In this document: in pieces, positions 23,490 through 36,756 of the stretch
Numbering within the stretch: position 1 is the first letter of the stretch
Layout: each line of letters opens with the position of its first letter
Assembly (NCBI GenBank): GCA_949152435.1
Contig: OX424574.1
Span: 13,609,754 to 13,673,753 of the forward strand
DNA from: Gastracanthus pulcherrimus
Lineage: Eukaryota > Arthropoda > Insecta > Hymenoptera > Pteromalidae
Length of the DNA: 64,000 bases
Reading direction: 5' to 3'
Program-made: the position numbers and the translations under genes
The notes under the pieces: generated by a model
The model's database searches: none
Seen by the model: only the letters and a program-made list of their open reading frames with translations
What the model was told of the DNA's origin: nothing

Positions 23490-24235
23490 AATATTATCCA
23501 ATCTGAAACAAAAAGAAAATAAAATAATTCCAAAAAGACAACATTTCAATCAAGCCTGCACTCCAAAAGACCGCACAAACCTCTCCGTGCCTGCAAAAAC
23601 CACCGGACACACTTAACGCAGCGCAGAACCCCAGGCAGAAAAACACGCTCTTACACATCTCCAACCCAAGATTAACAGCAAGCGGATGCAGCTCGACGGT
23701 AAAAAGCATCCCGCCGCTATACAACATCTCTCCTAACCCGCTCGCGCTCCTCCTCCCGCGCATTCGCTTACTTTTCCGCTGCCGGCGCGCCGGCGTCCTC
23801 GCTATACGAGAATTTGAATTAATTACGCGGATCGACTGCGCGAATTTCGAAGCGCGCCCCCCGTCAAAGGCAAAGAAGCTGCTGCGAGCGCCTTTGATGC
23901 GCGCGCGTGTGTAAACGCTCCGCGCGCGCAGAAGTGTGCGGGGTGCATGCAGCTTTCTCAAAGAAAATTTTTGCGCAGCGCCTTTTCAAGCAGAGAGAGA
24001 GAGAGAGAAAGTGCGAATTCTACGACGTTCCATGGAGGCTCAAAGTGTCACAAACACGCGGGAAAGCGAGAATTGTAAAGCTGGCTTTAATTAACGGGGA
24101 GAGAGGCTGCTTGGGTTTGGCGAGTATCGTGGATTTCAGTTACTTTTGAAGAGTGATTCGCTGTCTTGGGTATTGGGGTTTTTGTTGGGAAAATAGTTGA
24201 ATGTACAGTGGGAGTGCTATTATTCGTGTGCAATG
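23490..24235. other. GC-rich mirror-skew island 12
   Basis: The left arm (23500-23740) is C/A-rich with CTGCAAAAACCACCGGAC. The core (23750-23960) is CpG-dense, including CCGGCGCGCCGGCG. A GA tract lies at about 23993-24009. The right arm (24040-24235) is G/T-rich, with TTGGGTATTGGGGTTTTTG. Confidence 0.6.
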
Positions 24236-24239
24236 GATT

Positions 24240-24650
24240 TCAATATGAAGAGCTTCATAAACGACTTAAAACATTAAGATTTAGTTCTTTATTAAGAAAA
24301 ATCTATTATATTATTAAAAGAATAAGTGACTGGTGGTGGATGTTAGAAATATAATAAAGGAAATCAATCATCTTTTACTTAGACGGTTTTAAATATCGAA
24401 GCCAATACACGGACTTTTTTTGAGAATAGCAGTATACAACTACATAAAGAAAACGAGTTTCTGCTTTCAGTAAAATGGAACATATAGTTAACAATCTCAT
24501 TAATTCAAAAAAGAACATACCTCGATTCTTCAAATAATTATATCTCAAGCATTATACATTATACATAATGCAGTCTCTATAAATTTAAAAATTTCTCTAT
24601 AATACAAAAGAGTCTCTATAATTAAAAGCAGTAATATAATTAAAAGTCAC
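24240..24650. other. AT-rich spacer, nothing recognised
   Basis: AT-rich non-coding sequence. Confidence 0.45.
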
Positions 24651-24654
24651 AAAT

Positions 24655-25345
24655 AGCTGCTCCTCCTTTATCGCCGTTCCAATCACTCAATCACGCACAA
24701 AAAGCAAACGCAATCACCAAATTACCCCCCCGGCCCAAAAAAAGCATACAAAACCTCCCCAAGTTAAAAGCTATGAAAAAACTCCCTCTAAAGCTTCCGT
24801 TCCCCAACACCGCGACACCGTCTGTGCGCGCGCCCGGCTAAAAATTCAATAGCTCTCCAGCTGGCTCAAAGGCCAATCTATCGGCGAGGCGTGAAATCGC
24901 GCGCCCTAATGAACGACGCTCGCGGCGGCTCGGGCCTTCCATTGACGCGGTCGCCCCCGCGTGACAATGCCGCTTTTCAACCTGCGATGCCCGCGGCGAG
25001 CCCGTGTGCGCGGCTGGCTGCCTGTTTACGTATGTATAGGTATGGTCTTTGTCGCGCGCGCGCGCGCCCGCGAATTTCGTAGTGCGATTCGTAGGTTTAC
25101 GAGGGGTTGCGGAATAGGTAGTGCGGAGTCTCGTACATTTTTCAGCGGACGTTTTCCAATGCGTCGCTCCTTTGTCTTGATCTGTTTGCATTGGGGGGGG
25201 GGGTTGATTTTGGAATTTTAGGGGGTGGAGTGGTGGGTTTTGACGGGGTTTGGGGGTTGGTGGTTTTTTTAGTCGAGGATTTTATTTGGGGACGGGGCTC
25301 ATTGATGGAGATTTTGAATCTTGAATGCATGCAGGATTCAAAGAG
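24655..25345. other. GC-rich mirror-skew island 13
   Basis: One of the clearest islands. The left arm has AAACGCAATCACCAAATTA and a run of 7 C at 24725-24731. The core holds CGCGCGCGCGCGC at about 25052-25066 and GTATGTATAGGTATGG. The right arm has a run of 11 G at 25193-25203, followed by GGGGTTTGGGGGTTGGTGG. The inversion of skew takes place within about 400 bp. Confidence 0.7.
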
Positions 25346-25349
25346 AATT

Positions 25350-26180
25350 TCGATGTTTTAGTATAATGAAAATGATTATGAACATTACGAATGTCGAGTA
25401 ATTTGAAAGCAAAATTTTTTTAGTTGAAAATTATTATACATCAACAGTTTCATCAATTGGGTCATTGAATAAATATGCAAGATAACTTTAAAAACTCTGC
25501 TTTTTAAAAACCTTTATGCGAATTTGCTATTTGTCGGTTTTTACTCAATAAATATATATTTTTGTCTATAAATAAATATCAGAAGAAAACCAAGCGTGTA
25601 TTATTTTCATATTTGGAAATTTAAATTCACTTGAAGTTTGAAGAAGTTCAAATTTAAGTGAAATTCAAATTTACTTAATTGAAGGTTCGAAAAATGTATT
25701 CATTGTTGAAGCCAAAAATTGAAGTAAAAACGAGAATATGTAAAATTTTAATATATTTGAACGTTCTTTAATCATTTGCAATACTTATTTTCCAAAATCA
25801 ATATATAATTTCGAAGTCCCCTAATGATGCAAAAACTACTTTAACCCTCAAAATGCCTAAACATAGAGAACGTTGAGTAAAACTTCTTAAAAGTATTTAG
25901 AAATGTGTTTCAGCTATTTCTAAATATTTCTTTGCAAATCAGATTTTGTTTTACAACTATTTGAGATTTCTTTTCTTTTATTCCGCTAAAAAGGACTTAG
26001 GCTCATATTACAAGATCGGAAAATGTACACTGCGACCTGATGGACATATTTGTACACAACACAATGTATACGTGACTTGTAAGTAATGCCAGGCATTACA
26101 GGGTTGAATTAAACAAAAAGGATCCGTCATACTATCCGAGATAAATATTTGATCAAACCTTTCTCGCAATTTCTTTAATA
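25350..26180. other. AT-rich spacer, nothing recognised
   Basis: AT-rich. A short hairpin-like stretch at 25630-25680 repeats GAAGTT and AAATTTAAGTGAA words in both orientations. Confidence 0.4.
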
Positions 26181-26189
26181 AACTCACAT

Positions 26190-26965
26190 TTCCGATCAAA
26201 CGAAAAAAACCACACCAGCGAGTGTACAAAAATATTACCTATTCCATCAGCCTCATCGCAAGAAAAGCAAACGTATGAAATCCATAAAAATCATACGCAG
26301 CGAAATACAAACAAGCCAGCTACAACATTTTTCCATTAGACGGCGCACCATTAGCCTTGTTTACGCGATGGGGCGAGCTTCGACATCAACCGAAATCACC
26401 GCCCGATGTCGCGCTACGCGAAATTTCCTCTCCGCGGCGGAACGCATTTCCATCTCTCCGCGCAGGTATCGCGCAGCGAGGTTGTCACGCTGCCTGGGCA
26501 AATAGAGCGCGTCGCATGAAATATCCATGAAATCCAGCGCGCGTCCGCCCGTGGCCTTTGTTTTTGCCCGAGCGCGCGCGCGTAGATTATTTTGAGATAT
26601 CGGCCCGGGCGACGGCCTGAATTATTTCATATTATTCTCCACGGCGGGAATATGGCTCGCGCTCTCGCGTGTTTATGCGCCGGTTGGCGTTTATACGGCC
26701 GAGCGGAGTGGCGAAAAATCACCGGGGGGTACGAATTCGTCAATGCCTTATGGGGCTTCGACGGTGATGCTCGGCGTTCGGTATTTTGGGAGTCTGCCTT
26801 TGTTTCGGTTTGTTTCGCTTGATTGGCTGGTTAATGAAGCGTAGTTATTGTTTAATTTTTGTTTTGTTTCCTTTGATTTCGTTGAATGAGCGTGGACGAT
26901 ATGCGTGGTGGAATTATTTTGGTATAAATGCGATCGTTGCAGCGTTTTGGTTGTTTATGTAACTC
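26190..26965. other. GC-rich mirror-skew island 14
   Basis: The left arm (26190-26330) has AAAAACCACACCAGCGAG. The core (26360-26620) includes GAGCGCGCGCGCG. A run of 6 G at 26724-26729 and TTTGTTTCGGTTTGTTTCGC mark the G/T-rich right arm. Confidence 0.55.
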
Positions 26966-26974
26966 GTGTTTCTT

Positions 26975-28005
26975 TGAATTAAATTTAATTTAACTTCAAT
27001 GCTCTTTGATTTCATACATTTATATATTATTATTTACATTGAAATATATCAATACTGATATGTGGCGTTGATAAACAATAAAACTAATTGAATATTAATA
27101 TTGATACTTAAATTATGACGAATTTAAATGTGATGGATACATTATTTTTAGCGAATTTATTAATAAATAGTTACCTATAGTCCACACTGAGAGTACATTA
27201 TTATAATTATAATGGTAGTTAATTTTAAGGCGTCTCGAGAATACCGAAGTCACCAGCTCTTAAATTCTACCGAGACCTCACTACTTAGTATAATTATGAT
27301 GCAATTATTCATAAGGAAAGAAAAGAAGGGTTTCTCCCGGTATAATTTTGAAATAATTCTTTCAAGTTGGGAGAGATTCATTCGGTTTTAAACGTCTTTT
27401 TCATCGGATGAAGGTCTATATTTTCTTCTAAAATTTAGCTTTCTGGCTCACAAAAGAGTACAATAATTTATATTCCTTAAATTCTATTTATTCCCTTTTT
27501 TCGGTAAATTTTTTTGTAGAATTCATAGTATAACAATATACAATAATATTCTTTTGTATCATCAAAATAAAAATGATAACGGTTTATTTGAATAACAGAA
27601 ATTGAGGGTTTTGTCAAATAAGCAACCCTTAATAAAATAACACCCAACTTGCGTGTGTTTTTGGACACTAAAATTAATTTTGAATGTTAATAGAAATATG
27701 TGACATTGAAAATCAGTTCAGCTTTTGCAATTATATACATCGAACTAATTCTTGATTAGTTTTATTTTCATAAGGGTAGGTATTATAAAAATCTCTTTCC
27801 GATTAAAATGGTTATTCTTGCAATCGGTCTTTAATTCACCTGTGTTAGTATATAAATACAAAAGAAAGTTTATACGCAGAATTACTTTTGAAAACATAAA
27901 AGGTATCCTTTTCACATGGTATATTGATTGTACGAGTGCTAGTCTTCCACTTATGATATCCCCTTATCCCAATATCTCCAGATTAAAAACCGCAATAATT
28001 TTGTT
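26975..28005. other. AT-rich spacer, nothing recognised
   Basis: AT-rich. The open frames here (for example 27752-28015) show no domain or splice logic. Confidence 0.45.
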
Positions 28006-28009
28006 CATA

Positions 28010-29245
28010 AAGTGACCCTCTCCAATGTTGCTTAGTATTACGCTGCCAGAGCCCCTTCCAACATAAAACAAAGAAACATCTTTTTCCAGACTCCGAAACC
28101 ACAAGTACACAAGGTACACACGAGACAGCGCTACACGGAAAATCCATTATTACGTTTAGCCCTTGCCCAAGTGGCTACCAACAAATCCAATGAACGAAAA
28201 GAACGCAGTAGCTACGAAAGCAAAACAACGAAATAAAGCCAGCATCCGTAAGCCCGTTAACCTTCAAACTCGCCCCGTCCGCTCCGTCTGCAACCTTCAA
28301 CTCTTCGCAGTCTCTCTGTACCCCTCGTCCAACCCTCGCGCACTTTACCTCTCCGCGTGCAGCGCAAAACACGTGTGTGTATGTGTGTGCGCGAGTACGT
28401 ACACGCGGTGCAACGTCGGAAAAGCTCGTCAGCGGCCATTCGTAAATGTTGAACGCTCCGCGCGCCGTCGACGCAAAGAGAAAGCCTGCACCGCTAGCCA
28501 CTGGTTACTCTCTCTTACTCTTTCACGCACTCGCGCATACACACACACACACACACACACGGGTATATATGTACACAGCTGCGTTATATAGGTGTATACG
28601 CGAAACGATGATCAAGGGAGAAGCGGAAGAGGCGAACGCGAAACTCCCTCTCTCTTTAGTGAGTGCCGTTCCGTGTATGCACGAATAAATCCGCCCCTGC
28701 AGTAGCAGCAGGTGGAGAAAGAGGAAAGCGTGCAAACAGACCCTTCGATCTTGCAGTGTGCGTAGCGAAGGTCGAGCCGGCTGCGCGTACGCGAGTAAAA
28801 ACACACGGGTTAGGGGACGGGGGGGGGGTGGAGAAGAGTCAGTCGCGCGTGCAACTCTCTCTCTTTCTCGCTCTCTGGGAGCGAGCTGAAAGAGGGAAAT
28901 ATACAGTGCGGGGGGGGGGTGGGGATGGTGTAGAAGTCAAGGTAGAGCGGAGAAAATTAGATGTATGGGAGGATGATGGGGGTGGGGAAGGGTAAACGTT
29001 ACGGTGATGCTGATGCGTGCAGAGGTGGAGGTGGGTATGGGAATATGAGGTTTCGTAATTAATTTGGAAAGAAGAATGCTTTTGTTGGGGAAGGTGGATG
29101 TGCTTGTTTTGGGTTGAAATTTGGTGGAGTTTGTTTAAGATAGTGGGTAGTTCTTGCGTGAAAGGGAAAATAAAGAGAATCGCGTGGAATTTTAAATGCA
29201 TTGTCGATGATATTATGATTCTGTAAAATTTCAGGTTGGGTTGTG
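28010..29245. other. GC-rich mirror-skew island 15
   Basis: A long island. The left arm (28010-28340) is C/A-rich with TCAAACTCGCCCCGTCCG. The core (28360-28790) contains an AC repeat and GTATATATGTACAC and TATATAGGTGTATACGCG. The right arm has runs of 10 G at 28819-28828 and 28910-28919, then GGATGATGGGGGTGGGG and GGTGGAGGTGGGTATGG. Overlapping Thr-His and Cys-Val frames reflect the AC repeat. Confidence 0.7.
28539..28560. repeat. (AC)11 microsatellite
   Basis: A perfect dinucleotide run, in the C/A orientation, just left of the island centre. Confidence 0.95.
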
Positions 29246-29249
29246 ACCG

Positions 29250-30585
29250 AATACGTAAGATAGTTCACTTTGAAAATAGGCAATATTACGGAATTTTTCA
29301 GCAGATTGATTTTAGTATATCAATTCTAACAATCATCAAGAATTCAAATTCACTTTCAAAATTGTAATTCGTTCAAGTCGAAGGAAGCTGTATGAAACAT
29401 AGGTGTACAAAACGCAAATATGAACAATTTCAAAAGATTTTAAAGCTATTAAATTGTCTGTAAATTTTTATATAATTTGGATAATCTGTATATATATATA
29501 TATTATCTTTCTATACAGTTTAGGATCTGAAAATCAATAAAAAATTATCTTTAATAATTCCAAACTTTTAAACAAATTTTCTGTTAGAAAATTTAAAGCA
29601 AATTACTATTTTTTAACTTGAAGGCAAAATCGCTCGAGAATGAGGCAGGAAAGCATAGAAGTGTAACTAAAAGAGAAGGATCAGAGAAAGACCAAGTCGG
29701 AAATTAATGTACGTATAGCTATGAAAGAAGTCGTGGCATAGAAAAAGTGACGACAGTATTTGATGTATGTTCCTGAAGAGAGAAACAGGAAGCAAAAAGA
29801 AGAGCGAGGATAGTGCAAAAGAAAAATGACAGATTTGTGAGTGCAGCTTCATATTAGAGTTGAATAAAAAGCTCCCAAAATCAACTAATGATTTTCATCG
29901 AAAATAAATAACTGTAATTGGAATTCTTTTTATTGGAATTCAGCATCTAAATTACAGGATTATTGATTTTCAAAAAGATTAAATTATTGTAATAATAATT
30001 AAAGTTAATGCATCAATTTCTACTCATGTAAATATTGTGCATCAAACATTAAGGTTTAAAAAGTTATTCTAGCAACGATTTATAAAATAGCCAAAATTAT
30101 TATCTTATAATTATAAATCGAATAAATAATAATACTTAATTAAATAATGTACTCAAAGAGTATTAATAATAGTTTTCGTTCACATGATTTATTTGATTTT
30201 CTCTTTATTGTATGAGTATGTAACTCGAAATGTTAATACGCATAATACTTCACGGTGCATACGTAGAAAATAGTGTACATATTGAATAAATACAATTAAA
30301 AGGTTATTTTATAATTATTAAAATTGGGGATAATTAGAATGCATTAGAGTCTAACCTGAAAATATCATTAATATCACAATTGTTATAAAAATTTGCAATA
30401 TTTTTGATTCCACGCTACAATTTTTAGTTCTATTAATACTAAAAATGTACATGTAGTTTTTAAATAATATATACTAGAACAGTGTTAATATATGTAATAA
30501 CAGAAATGCTACAAGTGATTAGATATAATCAGCATAAATAGGGATACACCTTATTTTACAAATTAAACAAAATGTTTTCAACTGA
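29250..30585. other. AT-rich spacer
   Basis: AT-rich with a short TA run near 29491-29502 and an AG-rich stretch at 29600-29850 (AAGAGAAGGATCAGAG and similar). Neither is a recognisable gene or repeat family. Confidence 0.4.
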
Positions 30586-30589
30586 ATTT

Positions 30590-31250
<661 letters not shown>

Positions 31251-31259
31251 TCGAGAATA

Positions 31260-31890
31260 ACTACAAAAATTGGTATCTAGATTGCTCGTGAATTTTTGAC
31301 GATTTTTGAACCAATAGTTTTTAAGTTATTTAAGGTTATAGTTGGCATTTTTTGAATTAGCGGACTAATATCAGTCTCGAAAAAGCTGTGGGTGTATAGT
31401 GTGCGATGTTGTGAGACACGCATTTTATTGCTATGCTGGTGAGAAATCTAGCTAGCGCAAGAAAGGGTTAATAAGTTTATATCAATAATTTGAAAGATAT
31501 TTTAATATATTCTACAAAAAATGTAGCACTTACACCACTTACTATCAAAGTCAATTTTTAGTAAAGGAAATCATCTTCATGTTTTTGGTGTCATGATTCC
31601 AGTCATTAAAGTTACTTTTTCAAAAAATTGAATTGAATTCAAGGCTATAAATAAATGCGTTTAAAGTATTGAGTAATGACCCTAAACACTTTGGGAACAA
31701 CTTTTTTGAAAAATTCACGAATTTGGCAGTAAAAAAACTTATGTACATACCATTTTTATGTTGGTCTTGATATTTTTAAGTAAATAGAGATTGACAATAC
31801 AAAATAGTCATCCTTGACCTTAAATAACTCAAAAACTATTGCTTTAAAAAATCTGAAAAAATTCACGAGCATTAAAAACACGAAATAAAC
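31260..31890. other. AT-rich spacer, nothing recognised
   Basis: AT-rich non-coding sequence. Confidence 0.45.
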
Positions 31891-31894
31891 CCTT

Positions 31895-32520
31895 TCTGCA
31901 TAGTTCACAAAAAAGAATCCATTATGTTCTTTCGCGATTTCCAATAGACTCACCCATGTACATACACACACGAGAGAGAATCTCGGAGAGATTGATAATG
32001 GAACGCCGAGGATCGAGGCACAAGGAGCACGCGAGGCTTCTCGGAGCTTTATTTCGGAGGAAGAGGATTTAGAGAGAGGATGCATGATGCATGATGCATA
32101 CAGGATGCACGCGGGATTTTATATAGCGGAAAGTCTATAGTTTCGGGGGAAAAGTTTCGAACGCGGTGGAGGGGGAGGGGGATCGTTTTGCGGCGATCAT
32201 CGCTTTTGCGCTATCCGTCGCCGCTGCCGTGTGTAGGTGAGAACCTGTTGGTCTTTGCCGAAGTATGCGAGCTGCGCGGGCTGATTTCGTTATGCAGATT
32301 TTGTTTGTTTCGCGACGCGACGAGTTCCGCGCCGGGGCTTCGAAGTTTGGGAATGAGATTAGGGAAAAAGAGGGAGGATAGAGGAAAGTCAATTACGAGG
32401 AGTAATAGTGATGATGAAAATTGAGGCATTTCGATAATTAGGATGTCAAGTGATTTTTCAATGGATTGCCCTTAATTGTTTGAGCTTTGATCAATAAAAT
32501 TTGATAGTGTCTTCTGTTAT
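31895..32520. other. GC-rich mirror-skew island 17
   Basis: The left arm (31895-31970) has AATAGACTCACCCATGTAC. The core (31970-32150) contains ATGCATGATGCATGATGC. The right arm is G-rich from 32160 (GGTGGAGGGGGAGGGGGATC) to AGGGAAAAAGAGGGAGG. Confidence 0.5.
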
Positions 32521-32529
32521 TTATGCTTA

Positions 32530-33955
32530 TAAGAAGAAGGAAGAAGGTTTAAGCGACGTGTGAGATAAGTCTACCCAATATTATACACCTAATATTGAAA
32601 CGTCTTTTGGAATTAAATTTTTGAGAAACGTATGAGCTCCCGTTGGACATATGACAAAATATAACTTACGAAGTAGAATAATGAAAGTTAAGACATTTAA
32701 AACAAATGAAATCTTGTTTATAGCTCCGAGGTAGACTGAACTATATGCATTTATCAATGCAAAAACGCACAGATATTTTTTAGATTTTTTCATGAATTGA
32801 ATAAAAATATAACTGTTTCATAAAAGATATTTATTTATTTTCCTTAAATAGCTTATACATCTTTTAGAATCGTCACTAATCGAAAAATATATATTTTTTC
32901 CATTATCAGTACGCCTCTATTGTGAATTATTTGGTTTTTAAACATTGTTATGTATAGGTCAATACCTGTTGAGGAATTTGGAAAAATACACATATATATA
33001 CATGTATATTATAAAGAAAATTTGTTTGAGAAGTTCATACGCATTACGAATATGTTAAGTTTAAATTTTGACTGCAAATTAACTTGCTGCACACAGTTTG
33101 ATTAAATTATATTAACTAGTTTTTGAGCACGAATTGCATACACACATACACTCTCACACACCTCCATATGGTAGACAACTTTTGGCATAAGACATGTTTT
33201 TACATTCCAAAATGGCAAAAAAAAATTTATCATAACAATGCTTTTTCTCTGAGAAAGCTAAAATAATGCAAAACTTTCATAATAATGATTTAATTTTCTG
33301 GAGGTTTTAACCGTAGCCAGAAGTAACGAGATATCTCGTCCTGACATTTCTTCAGGCATAACTTTTGACTGGTACAGTTTTAGACGTACATAAGACCACG
33401 CAAATTAAAGCTTGGTTTAACTTTCGGGTTTTTCATTGACCCCGAAAATATAAAGAATGATGTTATCCCTTTTCCGAACATGTAAAAAAATATGCATTCG
33501 GGAGCGGAAAAGTCGGGTAAAACGCAGGGTAGTTAATCCCAAATGATTCGTAAAAAAGGCATTGATTCTTATTTGGTTCTGTGACGGTATATTGAATAGA
33601 ATCGGTACGTACACACGACAAAAACTCAAGGCCACCCAAAAACAAACGTAACGTATTTGGAACAACTACTTTATTTAACATTACAGGATATACTATGTGC
33701 TTAAAATTATATTAGTTACTAATTTAGCGTTACAAGTGACACTTGTAGTAAGAGCATGCACAGTTGTACCCTGTACAGTATTCATGTTCCAATCTGCAAT
33801 TGAATCCCATAATATCTGGGATATCGCCAGCGAACCGTATTAGTTAGTTATACGGTCAATATTAAGCACAGTCCCATTAATATTCTCATTGGTCCTCTAA
33901 AATTAATCATCGATGTATATTTGTACATGCTCAATCAACATAAATGCTAAATTAA
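32530..33955. other. AT-rich spacer, nothing recognised
   Basis: AT-rich. The minus-strand frames at 33417-33681 lack a recognisable domain. An ACACAC/CTCTC patch lies at about 33140-33162. Confidence 0.4.
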
Positions 33956-33959
33956 ATTG

Positions 33960-34860
33960 AACACAGGTCCTGTGCAGCCAAAAATAAGACAAACCCACCG
34001 AAAGAACGACCCAGACTTCGGAAATTCCCGGTAAAATAATTTAATAACTGATCCCGCAATAATTCTCTCCTCACCCTCCAAACACCCAACTCACGCACAC
34101 CCACCTATACCTCTCATCATCATCTCTCCACCGCAGACCCCTAATTAAGACTGGAAGCCGTCCTCGCCGTTTCCCGACCTGCTCCGCTCTAGCTTTAAAA
34201 AGCCAAAAGGCAAAACAAACCCATACATCCGTATACAACCGTATAGAGCTCAGGTAAACAGGTGCAGGCGGCTCGCGCGGGATTAGCGCTCGGATATATA
34301 GATTCCTGTCTCTCTCTCTCTCTCTCTCGGGAGCCGATATATATCGCTGGGAGGAGGAGCACTGGAGAGCCGGTCATCCTCGTGAATCATTGCGAACAGG
34401 TGTCGAAGTCTGCGTAGCAGGTGTATACACGTGTGTGTGTGAGTGTGTAGGTATAGAGGAGGGCAGTGGCCAACTCCAATTACAAAACGGAGTCACAGGT
34501 GTCTGCGCGCGCTGAGCCGGCTATGGGTATACAGTTGCTATTTGCCGCGGTAGATGCGAGATGCTGCTCTGGGGATTCGGATGATGATTGGGGATTATTA
34601 GTTTCGAGATTTCGATGCTTTTAGATATGGGATTGAGGTTTATGTTATTCTTAGGTTTGTAGGATGGATAAATTGTTTACTGGATTAAAGGATTGTGTTT
34701 TGTTTTTAAATTTAGAGTGCGTTCCTATGTATTAGTTGAGACATTTTTTATTTTTCTACATTTCTTAAATTTAATAATTAGTTATAAAATGGGTGTGCAG
34801 GAATGTGATGCCGAAAATGTAGTTATGTGTTTTATAAATTTTAGGCAAGACGCAGTTCGG
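33960..34860. other. GC-rich mirror-skew island 18
   Basis: The left arm (33970-34180) is C/A-rich, with CACCCTCCAAACACCC. A CT tract is at about 34311-34328. The core has several TATA-like words: CGTATACAACCGTATAG, GATATATAG and GTGTATACACG. The right arm (34430-34860) is G/T-rich, with GTGTGTGTGTGAGTGTGTAG and GATGATTGGGGATTATTAG. This is the last clear island before the trypsin region. Confidence 0.6.
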
Positions 34861-35274
34861 GCATAAAACATAAACTTTAACGTATATTTTTATTTAGATA
34901 TTATATCAGTTGGTTGATAAACTATATTGAGACACGCAGTTATTTTGTAAAATTTTTATATTTAGAAAATAATTATTTAAAGAAGCTCGCCATGTGGTCT
35001 GCAGCCTGACTCGCCGCTCCGGCGCTTCAGAGCGAGCCAATCTCGCGATGCAAAGCATGCGTAAACGAATCTTTTTGCATGTAAGGCATATGCTTTTTAT
35101 TGATCCCTGTTGGTTTGACATAATAAAAAAACTAATCTATACTATAAATTTCTAATATTTAAAGTAATATATTTAATAATGTAAAAATAAATTCAAAAAG
35201 AACAATATATGCATATAATACATTTATATATATATACAATTAACAATATAATCATTCTCCTCAAGATCCCTACC

Positions 35275-35482
35275 TTAAGGTGATGCTAAAGCCACCTGTA
35301 ACCGACAAATACGAGGAACCACTTTTCTCATTTAATTTTGAATTTTTAGCAAATATCTTTATTAAACGTTATTGTCCTAAAAAAACAACAACTTTCCAGA
35401 GAGATACTTGCTCAAGATTGAAAATTGAATGAAATAAGTGGTTCCTCGTATTTGACGGTGATGCGGGGTTTAGCATCACCGT
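35275..35482. mobile_element. TTAA-type MITE, copy A
   Basis: The left end begins TTAAGGTGATGCTAAA. The right end contains GGGTTTAGCATCACCGTGG, the inverted partner. Subterminal inverted words GAGGAACCACTT and AAGTGGTTCCTC form a second arm pair, and AACAACTTTCC lies in the middle. It shares these words with the copies at 50380-50510 and 59782-59994. The right-hand TTAA is lost. Confidence 0.75.
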
Positions 35483-35582
35483 GGACGGATGAGGTTTAAT
35501 AACATCATAATATATATTATCAATTTTCTTTGTATTTTCTTTTTTCAATTGCATTATACGTATATTATATGCATATATCTAT

Positions 35583-35995
35583 TTCACGGTTAATTTTTTT
35601 TACATATAATGTGTTATAATCCAATTGTGACCTAAAAATTGAGTTTTGATACCTGTGTTCCATACAAAAATTGTATTTTTTCGAGATTTAATACTTTACC
35701 GTGGATATTTTTAGCATAAATTGTGTTATAATTCAATTGTGGCCTTAAATCCGTTTTTTATGCTTTCTTTGAGCTTTAATTTAGGTTTTTCTCGACAAAC
35801 TTTGTTTAATTGACGTTTTCATAAAAAATGTTAAATACAAGAAAGTTTGTTTTCTCTGAGTTCTACAATTTTACTGTGGAAAATTTTTACATATAATGTG
35901 TTACATATATTTCAATTGTGGCCTAACAATAGATTTTCGAAGGCTTTTTTTTCAAAAGATCTACAATTTTACCGTGGAAATAATTTTTGTTTAAA
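35583..35995. repeat. Degenerate tandem array
   Basis: The word pair TTACCGTGGA-A-TTTTT then ATAATGTGTTATAATTCAAT plus TGTGGCCT recurs at about 35590, 35695 and 35870, with a partial repeat at 35968. Spacing is irregular (about 105-180 bp), so this is an old decayed array. Confidence 0.65.
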
Positions 35996-36756
35996 AATTG
36001 ATTGGTTCTCAAAAAAAATAACACAAAAAATTTAACGAAACAGTGCTCCGCCCTTTTTGCAATGCAGGTCAAAAGGAGTCGAATAACCGTCGAAAACAAA
36101 TTTTTCGTTCATCATGTTACCTCGAATCGTGTGCGGATCAAAGTTCCTTTAATAAATATGGTATTGAAAATAATGATTGATTGTGACGTATAGGATCAAG
36201 ATTTTGAGGTTTTACAACGGTAAAATTGAAGATAGTATTGTGTTTTGATAGTATAAGATTTTTCAGAATGATTCGTGAAATAAAGTCTTTTTGGGATTTA
36301 ACCCAGGCCTGTCCCCTTAATCGAGGAACTTGATTACATCCATATATACATTTAAAAGAGTGCTTGACATATGGTCCTATAGTGTTAAAATATTTTCTAT
36401 GCAATAATTTGTTAGTTTTTAAGCTATTACACTTTTTGCTATGACGAAAATATAAGGCTCTCTCATGGAGCGGTCGTGCCTAAAAATGCAAAATATGAAT
36501 TTGTCCTAAAAATAGCGTTCGTGATTTTAAATTGAAATAGCGTGTACATAAAGCATTGATAATTTTTACGTTTACCACACGTGCTATATATGCAATAAAT
36601 TTCTTTAATTACATGAAACAAGTTTTACTTGTAGCACGAGTGCACTTTTAAAATAAAATCAAGTTTACTTAAAGTCTTTAATAATATTTATTTCTTTGTG
36701 CAAACAAGACGTGTTTTAAAGCATTAGAAACTATACAAAAACTTGAAGAGTGTAAT

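Larger units (their letters stand above)
34870..36740. other. AT-rich region upstream of the trypsin gene
   Basis: Contains a TTAA-type MITE and a degenerate tandem array (listed separately). A moderately GC patch at 34985-35070 (TGGTCTGCAGCCTGACTCG) is not a tRNA as far as I can fold it. No clear TATA box precedes the gene. Confidence 0.4.

Noticed and set aside
34985..35070. Possible tRNA or small RNA
   Set aside because: GC-rich with short self-complementary words, but no cloverleaf, A/B box pair or anticodon arm could be built.
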